From contig NZ_JBHLUA010000003.1 of assembly GCF_042433895.1 (NCBI RefSeq), positions 1-64,000 on the forward strand: a stretch of 64,000 bases of DNA. The letters run 5' to 3'. The DNA comes from Mesonia maritima (GTDB lineage Bacteria > Bacteroidota > Bacteroidia > Flavobacteriales > Flavobacteriaceae). The position numbers and the translations under genes were made by a program. Under the pieces are notes generated by a model. The model ran no database searches. It was not told the DNA's origin and saw only the letters and a list, made by a program, of their open reading frames with translations. Shown here in pieces: positions 18,301 to 25,544 of this stretch. Within the stretch, counting starts at the first letter, position 1; every line of letters begins with the position of its first letter.

Positions 18301-19073
18301 CGCAGGTTATTAAAAGTGAAGATACTTTTTTAGTAGGTTACGTGCTTTTTGATAAACAAGATGGCTTTGCTGAAGTAAACGTAGTTGAAAATGCGCAGCA
18401 ACTTATTCAACAAAAAATAGAGGATGGAAGTTTAAAAGTTCCTAGCGGAATTAATTTTCAGTTTACCGGAAATTATGAAAATCAACTTCGAGCTGAAAAA
18501 ACCTTATCAGTTGTTGTTCCGCTTTCGTTGTTCATTATTTTTATGATTTTATATTTTCAGTTTAAATCGGTTTCTACGTCGTTTATAGTTTTCAGTGGAA
18601 TTGCAGTAGCTTTTGCTGGCGGATTTATTATGATTTGGTTATATGGGCAAGATTGGTTTCTAAATTTTAATTTATTCGGTGAAAATTTTCGAGATTTATT
18701 CAACATAAAAACCATTAATTTAAGCGTGGCAGTTTGGGTTGGTTTTATCGCACTCTTTGGAATTGCAACCGATGATGGCGTAGTAATGGCGACCTATTTA
18801 ACGCAAACATTCCAGAAAAACAGTCCGCAAACCAAAAAAGAAATTAGAAAATCGGTTGTTGAAGCCGGCGAAAAAAGAATACGACCTTGTTTAATGACAA
18901 CAGCAACTACTTTATTGGCATTATTGCCTATTTTAACTTCTACGGGAAGAGGAAGTGATATTATGATTCCGATGGCGATTCCTAGTTTTGGTGGAATGTT
19001 AGTTGCCTTAGTTACACTTTTTGTGGTTCCGGTATTATTTAGCTGGAAAAAAGAAATGAAAGTTAGAAGTTAG
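15351..19073 (+). CDS. cusA: CusA-type heavy-metal RND efflux permease
   Basis: A 1240-residue inner-membrane RND pump, longer than the usual roughly 1040. TM4 has the Cu(I)/Ag(I) signature GTMVDMGIILTEN with D430 and E437, like CusA and unlike the DFGxxxD of CzcA. Periplasmic methionines are conserved in DPAPLSMYE and MLQTGM, the region of the CusA methionine relay. Extra length comes from about 130 residues with several hydrophobic segments (about 525-655, after the first six-helix half) and a hydrophilic insert near 730-800. It would export Cu(I)/Ag(I) from periplasm or cytosol through a TolC channel. Its own adaptor is not adjacent; cusB lies 6.5 kb downstream. The stop codon lies in a heptamer tandem repeat. 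Confidence 0.92.
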   Translation: MLNKSIKFLIYNKLVAFLLLLLLVGWGFTNSPFNWDLGFLPNNPVAVDAIPNIGENQQIVFTKWQGRSPQDIEDQITYPLTTALLGIPGVKTIRSSSMFGFSSIYIIFEEDVEFYWSRSRILEKLNSLPANLLPQSVNPSLGPDATGLGQIFWYTLEGRDKNGNVTGGWDLQELRSIQDYYVKYGLSGASGVSEVASIGGFVQEYQIDVQPEKMRQYNIGLQQIVKAVKQSNRDIGAQTLEINKAEYLVRGLGYVKSIEDIEKTVIAAENYTSLRIKDIAKVHLGPETRRGILDKEGAEVVGGVVTARYGANPMEVINNVKAKIDKISGGLPSKTLKDGRTSQLTIVPFYDRTELIQETLGTLNEALTLEILITILVIVIMVYNLRASLLISGLLPVAVLMVFIAMKFFDVTANIVALSGIAIAIGTMVDMGIILTENIIRHLEEANTNIDRNKIVYQATSEVSGAIVTAVLTTIISFIPVFTMTGAEGKLFHPLAFTKTMALLASLVVALFFIPPFAALLFKKRKKQKKGIFLLNILLIIIGISAIIYGFYVGYFVVGFAIINILQQQNYLSKKNSNKLQILLSVLVIIYFLAEYWRPLSISQNIFWNLVFVAILVFGILGTFTLFRKKYTRILLWTLDHKLLFLSIPTALIICGILIMRNTGKEFMPSLNEGSFLLMPTSLPHAGVEENKRILQQLDMAVANIPEIETVVGKAGRTESALDPAPLSMYENIIQYKSEFARNENGEKQRYKINDEGYFVLKNGTLTYNKNHEVDSTENNKEISLWTSIKTEQLISDEDGEYYRNWRPEIESPDDIWNEISQVTKLPGITSAPKLQPIETRLIMLQTGMRAPMGIKVQGQDLKQIESFGMQLEEILKQAEGVKDEAVFADRIVGKPYLLIDIKREKLARYGITIDDVQQILEVAVGGMQLSQTVEGRERYGIRVRYPRELRDSPEDLKQIYIPVADGKPIPLSEVAEIKYEKGPQVIKSEDTFLVGYVLFDKQDGFAEVNVVENAQQLIQQKIEDGSLKVPSGINFQFTGNYENQLRAEKTLSVVVPLSLFIIFMILYFQFKSVSTSFIVFSGIAVAFAGGFIMIWLYGQDWFLNFNLFGENFRDLFNIKTINLSVAVWVGFIALFGIATDDGVVMATYLTQTFQKNSPQTKKEIRKSVVEAGEKRIRPCLMTTATTLLALLPILTSTGRGSDIMIPMAIPSFGGMLVALVTLFVVPVLFSWKKEMKVRS

Positions 19074-19116
19074 AAGTTAGAAGTTAGAAGTTAGAAGTTA
19101 GAAGTTAGAAGTTAGA
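19061..19116 (+). repeat. tandem repeat, 8 copies of AGTTAGA
   Basis: Eight perfect 7-bp units run from inside the last cusA codons, through its TAG stop, into the spacer before the TolC gene. The stop falls within the first two units, so copy-number change would not alter CusA much. It would change spacing between the genes. Confidence 0.95.
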
Positions 19117-19133
19117 AAATTATAAAAAGTAAT

Positions 19134-20396
19134 ATGAAAATTCAAAATTTAAAATTTAAAATTCAAAACTTCCTAAATGGAAATTTGACATTAAGTTTGA
19201 TAATAATCTTAGTTTTCGGATTCAATACAAACGCTCAAATTTTAGAGAATTATGTTGAACAAGCGCAAAATGCTAATCCCCAAATTGAAGCGCTAGAATT
19301 AAAATATAAAGTTGCCTCAGAAAAAGTGAACGAAGCCAATACGTTACCTAATACAGAAGTTGGCGCCGGCTATTTTGTTAGTGAACCCGAAACACGAACC
19401 GGAGCGCAAAAAGCAAAATTATCGATTAAACAAATGATGCCTTGGTTTGGAACCATAACTGCACGCGAAAATTACAGCACTTCCCTAGCCGATGCCGCTT
19501 ATGTTGATATTGCTATCGCTAAACGAAAATTAGCACTTTCAGTTACGCAAACCTATTACAAACTTTATGCGCTAAAAGCGAAACAAAAAATCTTGCAACA
19601 AAATATTGATTTGTTAAATACCTATGAAGAATTAGCACTAAATGCGATAGAAGTGAACAAAGCTTCTTCAGTAGATGTGTTGCGATTACAAATTCGACAA
19701 AATGAATTGATGGAGAAAAAAGATTTATTAATGGGCGATGAACTTGCGTTGGAAACTCGATTTAATAATTTATTGAATAATGAAGTTGAAAACAATATTC
19801 TAGTAGAAGACTCACTTACAATTCCCGATGAAGAACCCATTTTAGCGATTGAAGATTTAAAGGTGCATCCAGAATTAGAAAAATATGATAAACTCTACGC
19901 ATCGGTTAAAGAAGCTGAAGAATTAAATCAAACCGAAAATGCTCCTGCAATTGGTTTTGGTATCGATTACATTGCCGTAGAAAAACGTCCTGAGATGAAT
20001 TTTACCGACAACGGAAAAGATATTTTCATGCCGATGGTTTCCGTTTCAATTCCTATTTTTAACAATAAATATAAATCGGTAACGCGACAACACGAAATTC
20101 AGCAGCAAGAAATAGAAGCACAAAAGAGAGAGATGAAAAATAACTTAGAAACTACTTTAAAAGAAGCTATTCAGCAGCGAATTTCAGCTAGAATAAGTTA
20201 CCAAACGCAATTTAAAAATATAGAAAAAGCTAAAGATGCCGAAGAAATTTTATTGAAACAATATGAAACCGATATCCTCGATTTTCAGGATGTATTGGAT
20301 ATTCAAGAATTACAACTCAAATTTCAACTTCATCAAATAGAAGCTATCAAAAATTATTATTTACAAACCGCAATTATAAACTATATCAGTAACTAA
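19134..20396 (+). CDS. TolC-family outer-membrane efflux protein (CusC-like)
   Basis: A 420-residue outer-membrane factor. A signal peptide core (LSLIIILVFGFNTNA) precedes the mature start QILENYVEQA. Two OEP repeats of long amphipathic helices follow, with many EA, KA and AI heptads. It should form the outer-membrane channel for the CusA pump upstream. The first 11 residues (KIQNLKFKIQN) are encoded by an AT-rich repeat (19137-19168), so the true start may differ. No alternative ATG exists before the signal peptide. It lies 60 bp after cusA and 11 bp before the DUF3347 gene, so it probably belongs to the same operon. Confidence 0.9.
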   Translation: MKIQNLKFKIQNFLNGNLTLSLIIILVFGFNTNAQILENYVEQAQNANPQIEALELKYKVASEKVNEANTLPNTEVGAGYFVSEPETRTGAQKAKLSIKQMMPWFGTITARENYSTSLADAAYVDIAIAKRKLALSVTQTYYKLYALKAKQKILQQNIDLLNTYEELALNAIEVNKASSVDVLRLQIRQNELMEKKDLLMGDELALETRFNNLLNNEVENNILVEDSLTIPDEEPILAIEDLKVHPELEKYDKLYASVKEAEELNQTENAPAIGFGIDYIAVEKRPEMNFTDNGKDIFMPMVSVSIPIFNNKYKSVTRQHEIQQQEIEAQKREMKNNLETTLKEAIQQRISARISYQTQFKNIEKAKDAEEILLKQYETDILDFQDVLDIQELQLKFQLHQIEAIKNYYLQTAIINYISN

Positions 20397-20407
20397 ATTT
20401 TACACTT

Positions 20408-20950
20408 ATGAAACGAAATTTATTAATCACAGGATGCCTTTTAGGAGTTTTAAGTTTAACTTCTTGTAAAAATGAGGAGAAAAAAAATGAAAATTCTTCA
20501 ATCGAAAAAACTGAAGAGAAAAGAACAAAAGAAAAAGAAAACACCGAAAGCAAGCCACTCGCTTTTGAAAGCGAAAATCAATATGAAACCATTCGTTTAT
20601 ACCTGGATTTAAAAGATGCTCTTGTAAGAAGCAACAGTTATTCGGCTAAAAAAATAGCAGAAATTATCATCTTAAAAAATGAAAATTCTGAAACCGGAAA
20701 ATTAGCAAAACAAATTGTAGAGAATGAAAATAAACTTGAAAAACAACGTGAAGCCTTTTTCAAATTAAGTGAAGAAATGGAAGAAATGATAACGCAACAT
20801 ATTAAAGGCGGAAAGCTGTATAAGCAATATTGCCCAATGGCTTTTAATGGCGAAGGTGCTTTTTGGATTTCCGATTCCGATAAAATTTTAAACCCATATT
20901 TCGGTGAGAAAATGCTAAAATGCGGAAATGTGGAAAAAGTACTAAAATAA
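20408..20950 (+). CDS. DUF3347-domain lipoprotein
   Basis: A 180-residue lipoprotein (lipobox LSLTSC, Cys20) with a long charged linker, then a DUF3347 domain from about residue 55. The C-terminal signature is YCPMAFNGEGAFW, then NPYFGEKMLKCG. The CPM and CG motifs fit soft-metal binding. DUF3347 is found alone and fused to CusB adaptors in Bacteroidota, and the same domain ends the cusB of this island. It probably chaperones Cu(I) in the envelope. It lies 3 bp before the permease gene and is likely translated from the same mRNA. Confidence 0.85.
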   Translation: MKRNLLITGCLLGVLSLTSCKNEEKKNENSSIEKTEEKRTKEKENTESKPLAFESENQYETIRLYLDLKDALVRSNSYSAKKIAEIIILKNENSETGKLAKQIVENENKLEKQREAFFKLSEEMEEMITQHIKGGKLYKQYCPMAFNGEGAFWISDSDKILNPYFGEKMLKCGNVEKVLK

Positions 20951-20953
20951 TTT

Positions 20954-22174
20954 ATGCAGACATTTCTAAAACAATGGGGAGAAGCTGCCAATACCACCTT
21001 GGGTTTCTTTTGGATGGCCCTATGGGCGTTTGCCTTAGGTTACATTGTAAGCAGTATGATACAAGTTTTTGTAACTGAAAAGAAAATGCAAAATGCCATG
21101 GGCAAAGACCAAAAAAAAGGTGTCTTACTGGGAACCTTTTTCGGTTTTATTAGTAGCTCGTGCAGTTTTGCAGCTTTGGCTACGACTAAATCTTTGTTTA
21201 AAAAAGGGGCTAGTTTTGTAGCTTCCATCGCTTTTTTATTGGCATCGACCAATTTGGTGATTGAATTAGGAATTATCATTTCTATATTTTTAGGTTGGCA
21301 ATTTGTAGTGGGCGAATATGTAGGCGGAATTCTACTTATTCTTATTTCTTGGCTACTCATTCGGATAATCAATCCTAAAAAACTTATTGAAAAAGCGAGA
21401 AAAAATCTTTCAGATCAAGAAGAAGATGAAGACGATTCTTCTAAATCTTGGAAAAAGAAAATTAAATCGGAAGAAAGTTGGGCCAAAGTGGCCAAACAAT
21501 ACGGAATGGAATGGAAAATGGTCTGGAAAGACGTCACTGTTGGTTTTACCATCGCCGGGATTGTAGCCGCTTTTGTGCCCGATTCATTTTTTCAAACGCT
21601 ATTTATCAATACCGGAAACGGAAACTCTGACTTTGGTTTTTTCACCATTTTAGAACATATCATCGTTGGTCCGGTTACCGCTTTTCTCACCTTTATTGGT
21701 TCGATGGGGAATATTCCTTTAGCAGCTTTGCTTTTTGGAAAAGGCGTTAGTTTTGCCGGAGTAATGGCTTTTATTTTTAGTGATTTGGTCGTATTTCCCG
21801 TATTGCGGATCAACGCCAAATATTACGGCTGGAAAATGTCAATTTTCATCTTGTTTTTATTATTTACCGCTTTAATCGGCACTTCACTTGTCTTGCATTA
21901 TAGCTTTGATTTGTTGAGTATTTTACCGGATTCATCCCAAGTAAATATTCAAGACCAAGAATTTTTCAAAATTGATTATACATTTTTCCTCAACCTAGCT
22001 TTTATCGCTATTTCTGGATATCTAGTTTATTTAGGATTTTTCAAAAAGAAAGATTTAATGTATATGAAAGAAATGGCGCCCAAAAGCAAACTCTTGGAAA
22101 GCATTTTAAAATATGCTGCCTTGGTTTGTTATGTTTGGTTGACCGGCGGAATGATAGTCAAGTATTTTTTATAA
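20954..22174 (+). CDS. DUF318/ArsP-like permease of the metal island
   Basis: A 406-residue integral membrane protein with about ten hydrophobic segments in two halves and a charged cytoplasmic loop (about 140-185, rich in D, E and K). The first half has SSSCSFAALATTKSLFKKG, the family's conserved Ser-Cys-Ser helix. The second half has a related helix pair near GSMGNIPLAALLFGKG. The UPF0718/DUF318 permease family includes ArsP-type organoarsenical exporters. In Bacteroidota, members sit in copper operons, where the substrate is not established. It ends 1 bp before the HMA-AraC regulator start. Confidence 0.85.
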   Translation: MQTFLKQWGEAANTTLGFFWMALWAFALGYIVSSMIQVFVTEKKMQNAMGKDQKKGVLLGTFFGFISSSCSFAALATTKSLFKKGASFVASIAFLLASTNLVIELGIIISIFLGWQFVVGEYVGGILLILISWLLIRIINPKKLIEKARKNLSDQEEDEDDSSKSWKKKIKSEESWAKVAKQYGMEWKMVWKDVTVGFTIAGIVAAFVPDSFFQTLFINTGNGNSDFGFFTILEHIIVGPVTAFLTFIGSMGNIPLAALLFGKGVSFAGVMAFIFSDLVVFPVLRINAKYYGWKMSIFILFLLFTALIGTSLVLHYSFDLLSILPDSSQVNIQDQEFFKIDYTFFLNLAFIAISGYLVYLGFFKKKDLMYMKEMAPKSKLLESILKYAALVCYVWLTGGMIVKYFL

Positions 22175-22175
22175 A

Positions 22176-22736
22176 ATGAAAAAAGAATTCTACATCAAAA
22201 ATATGGTTTGCGACCGTTGCAAAATGGTGGTACAGCAAATTGCAGAACGTTTTCATGCGGAAGCTGAAGAAATTCAATTAGGGAAAGTTGTACTGATTAT
22301 TCCTCATGATTTTGATGAAACCAAGTTTAGGGAAGCTTTACAAAAAGACGGATTCGAATTAATGAAGCATCCCGAAATTCAACTTGCAGAAGAAATTAAG
22401 ATTGAATTGATTCATCTAATTGAAAATAACAATTCCGAAGAAAATATTTCAAGCTATCTAGCTAATCAGCTTCATAAAGATTACAGTTTATTGAGTAAAA
22501 CCTTCAAAAAAACCGAAGGGCAAACCATAGAAAAATTCTTTATCAAACTCAAAATAGAAAAGGTAAAAGAATTGATTCAGATGAATAAATTTTCGTTTTC
22601 AGAAATTGCTTATCGACTCGATTATAACTCCATCAACCATTTATCCAATCAGTTTAAAAATTTAACGGGAATAACGATGAGCGAATACAAAAACAGTAAA
22701 GATTGGAACCGAATTTCACTCGATAAAATTGTGTAA
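22176..22736 (+). CDS. HMA domain fused to AraC-type DNA-binding domain
   Basis: A 186-residue protein. Residues 1-70 resemble an HMA metal-binding domain with CxxC as MVCDRCKMV (Cys11, Cys14). Residues about 85-175 are an AraC-type double HTH ending SFSEIAYRLDYNSINHLSNQFKNLTG in pattern, with the second recognition helix intact. This architecture fits a one-component Cu(I) sensor that controls the genes around it. It is too short to carry a standard AraC sensor cupin. It follows the permease by 1 bp, and copA starts 68 bp downstream behind its own promoter, so that promoter is a natural target. Confidence 0.85.
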   Translation: MKKEFYIKNMVCDRCKMVVQQIAERFHAEAEEIQLGKVVLIIPHDFDETKFREALQKDGFELMKHPEIQLAEEIKIELIHLIENNNSEENISSYLANQLHKDYSLLSKTFKKTEGQTIEKFFIKLKIEKVKELIQMNKFSFSEIAYRLDYNSINHLSNQFKNLTGITMSEYKNSKDWNRISLDKIV

Positions 22737-22778
22737 ATCCTATCGGTAATTCTGTAAATCGAACGCAAGAAAACGCTT

Positions 22779-22786
22779 TAACTTTG
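22779..22786 (+). promoter_or_regulatory. candidate -7 box of copA
   Basis: TAACTTTG matches TAnnTTTG, 18 bp before ATG 22805. Upstream, GAACGCAAGAAAACGC contains a direct ACGC repeat that could be a regulator site. The -33 element is weak, as expected for an activator-dependent promoter. Confidence 0.45.
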
Positions 22787-22804
22787 GTATATAAAGTATA
22801 AAAA

Positions 22805-25525
22805 ATGAAACACACTTATCATATACACGGAATGTCTTGCTCGGGTTGCCAAAACCACGTGCAACAAACCTTAGCCAAAGTTAACGACGTAAAAAATGTT
22901 GACGTTAATCTTGAAAAAGAACAAGCTGAAATTGAAATGGAAAAACACATTCCGCTTGAAAAATTTCAAGAAGCTTTAGAAAACGATGGTGGAAATTACT
23001 CAATTCATCTTCCTCAAGAACATTCTAACACCATGAAACATACGTATCATATTCATGGAATGTCTTGCTCGGGTTGCCAAAACCACGTACAACAAACCTT
23101 AGCTAAAGTTAGCGGAGTAAAAAATATTGAAGTCGATTTAGCCAATTCGAAAGCTGAAATTGAAATGGAAAAACACATTCCACTTAAAACATTTCAAGAA
23201 GCTTTAGAAAACGACGGTGGAAATTATTCTATTCACTTACCTGAAGAAAAAATTCAACCACAAAAAAAAGAAAAAAACTCACCTAAAAATGGCACCGGAG
23301 TTTATTACTGTCCGATGCATTGCGAAGGTGAAAAAACTTACGAAGAACCCGGTGATTGCCCGGTTTGCGGAATGGATTTGGTGGAAGAAGTTTCTGCAAA
23401 ACCTACAGGAACTCAATATACTTGCCCCATGCATCCTGAAGTGGTTCAAGATTATCCCGGTTCATGTCCCAAATGCGGAATGGATTTGGTACCTAAAGAA
23501 CCTGATTTATCTGCGGAAGAAAAAAGCTACCGTAAACTGAGTAAAAAATTCTGGCTCGCCCTGGCATTTACCCTTCCGGTATTTATCATTTCGATGTCAG
23601 AAATGCTCCATAACAATCCACTTTACGATATTTTGAAGTTAAAGTATTGGAACTGGATTCAATTAGGTTTATCGATTCCGGTCGTGTTTTATGCTGCTTG
23701 GATGTTTTTTGAACGCGCCTATAAGTCCATCAAAACTTGGAACCTCAATATGTTTACACTTATTGGAATTGGCTCCGGAGTGGCGTGGATTTTTAGTGTC
23801 GTGGCATTACTGTTTCCCAATCTTTTCCCACCCCAATTCAAAACGGAAAGTGGAACTGTTCACGTTTATTTTGAAGCGGCTACAGTCATTCTCACCTTGG
23901 TACTATTAGGTCAAGTGATGGAAGCACGGGCACATAGTAAAACCAATTCTGCCGTAAAAGAATTGATTAAATTAAGCCCGAATGAAGCTACTAAAGTAGT
24001 TAATGGGAAAGAAGAAAAAATTTCAGTCGACCAAATTGAAGTTGGTGATGTTTTACGTGTAAAACCCGGAGAGAAAATTCCGGTAGACGGTGTGATTACG
24101 GAAGGTTCCAGTTCTATTGACGAATCGATGATTACCGGTGAACCAATTCCTGTAGAGAAAAACAAAGACGACCAAGTAAGCTCAGGAACTATTAACGGAC
24201 AACAAAGCTTTTTGATGAAAGCGGAAAAAGTTGGCAATGAAACCTTGCTTTCCCAAATTATCGAAATGGTGAACAAAGCCAGCCGAAGCCAAGCACCTAT
24301 TCAAAAATTAGCCGATAAAATTTCTGCTTATTTTGTACCGATTGTAGTAGGCGTTTCCATTATTACCTTTACTATTTGGGCATTGATAGGTCCAAGTCCG
24401 GCTTATGTCTATGCCTTTGTAAATGCTGTTGCCGTATTGATTATCGCTTGTCCTTGTGCGTTAGGTTTGGCCACACCAATGTCGGTAATGGTTGGTGTTG
24501 GAAAAGGCGCGCAAAATGGCGTACTCATCAAAAATGCCGAAGCGCTCGAAAAACTCAATAAAATCGATACGCTTATCGTGGATAAAACCGGAACGCTCAC
24601 AGAAGGAAAACCCAAAGTCGAAAAAGTTGGATTCGTTAAAAATATTTCAGAAGAAAAAGCACTTCAATTAATTGCTTCGTTAAATCAATATAGTGAGCAT
24701 CCGCTAGCAAAAGCGACACTTAACTTTGCCAACGAAAAAGATATTCAGCTTCAACAAACTGAAAACTTTGAAGCCATTACCGGAAAAGGAGTTCAAGGAA
24801 AAGTGGAGAACGAAACCTATTTCTTAGGAAATAAACGTCTGATGGAAGAAAACTCGATTAGTATTAATGAAAGTCTTCAGCAGGAAATCCTTCAGCAACA
24901 ACAAAAAGGGAAAACTGTTTCTTACCTCGCGAATCAAAAAGAAGCTTTAGGTTATGTGGTGATTGGTGACCCAATTAAGAAAAGTGCAAAAAAAGCGATT
25001 GCCCAACTTCATCAAAAAGGAATTGAAGTAATGATGCTTACCGGTGATAATGAGCAAACCGCTAAAGCAGTGGCTAAAGAAATAGGATTAGATAATTTTA
25101 AAGCCAATATGCTTCCCGATGGAAAACAACAGGAAGTAGAACGTTTGCAAAGCGAAGGAAAGCAAGTTGCGATGGCCGGCGACGGAATTAACGACGCTCC
25201 TGCCCTAGCCCAAAGTAATATCGGGATTGCCATGGGTACGGGAACCGATGTTGCTATCGAAAGTGCTGAAGTAACCTTAGTAAAAGGCGATTTACACGGC
25301 ATTGTAAAAGCTCTAAATCTAAGTGATAAAGTGATGAAAAATATTAAACAAAATTTGTTTTTCGCACTTATTTATAACAGCATTGGCGTACCGGTTGCTG
25401 CTGGAATTTTATTCCCTTTTTTCGGGATTTTACTCTCTCCGATGATTGCAGCTTTGGCAATGAGTTTTAGTTCGGTTTCGGTTATTACCAATGCGCTTCG
25501 CTTACGAGCGGCTAATATTGATTAA
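22805..25525 (+). CDS. copA: Cu(I)-exporting P1B-type ATPase with two HMA and two HMBD domains
   Basis: A 906-residue P-type ATPase. HMA domains occur at about 1-70 and 77-146 (GMSCSGC in both; Cys12/15 and Cys88/91). Two heavy-metal-binding CPMH...CGM modules follow at about 167-195 and 204-231. The membrane and catalytic core has CPC (549-551), phosphorylated D593 in DKTGT, the SEHPLA motif, GDGINDAP and TGEP. This is a P1B-1 Cu(I)/Ag(I) exporter. The two HMA units are a 228-bp tandem duplication with long identical stretches. The second unit begins with its own ATG (23033), so a shorter product is conceivable. It is preceded by a promoter-like box and followed by cusB after 19 bp. Confidence 0.95.
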   Translation: MKHTYHIHGMSCSGCQNHVQQTLAKVNDVKNVDVNLEKEQAEIEMEKHIPLEKFQEALENDGGNYSIHLPQEHSNTMKHTYHIHGMSCSGCQNHVQQTLAKVSGVKNIEVDLANSKAEIEMEKHIPLKTFQEALENDGGNYSIHLPEEKIQPQKKEKNSPKNGTGVYYCPMHCEGEKTYEEPGDCPVCGMDLVEEVSAKPTGTQYTCPMHPEVVQDYPGSCPKCGMDLVPKEPDLSAEEKSYRKLSKKFWLALAFTLPVFIISMSEMLHNNPLYDILKLKYWNWIQLGLSIPVVFYAAWMFFERAYKSIKTWNLNMFTLIGIGSGVAWIFSVVALLFPNLFPPQFKTESGTVHVYFEAATVILTLVLLGQVMEARAHSKTNSAVKELIKLSPNEATKVVNGKEEKISVDQIEVGDVLRVKPGEKIPVDGVITEGSSSIDESMITGEPIPVEKNKDDQVSSGTINGQQSFLMKAEKVGNETLLSQIIEMVNKASRSQAPIQKLADKISAYFVPIVVGVSIITFTIWALIGPSPAYVYAFVNAVAVLIIACPCALGLATPMSVMVGVGKGAQNGVLIKNAEALEKLNKIDTLIVDKTGTLTEGKPKVEKVGFVKNISEEKALQLIASLNQYSEHPLAKATLNFANEKDIQLQQTENFEAITGKGVQGKVENETYFLGNKRLMEENSISINESLQQEILQQQQKGKTVSYLANQKEALGYVVIGDPIKKSAKKAIAQLHQKGIEVMMLTGDNEQTAKAVAKEIGLDNFKANMLPDGKQQEVERLQSEGKQVAMAGDGINDAPALAQSNIGIAMGTGTDVAIESAEVTLVKGDLHGIVKALNLSDKVMKNIKQNLFFALIYNSIGVPVAAGILFPFFGILLSPMIAALAMSFSSVSVITNALRLRAANID

Positions 25526-25544
25526 TCATTTTAGAACAAATAGA

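Noticed and set aside
19137..19168. AT-rich palindromic repeat at the start of the TolC gene as an operator
   Set aside because: It is a low-complexity AAAATTT/AAATTC series, common by chance in this AT-rich genome.
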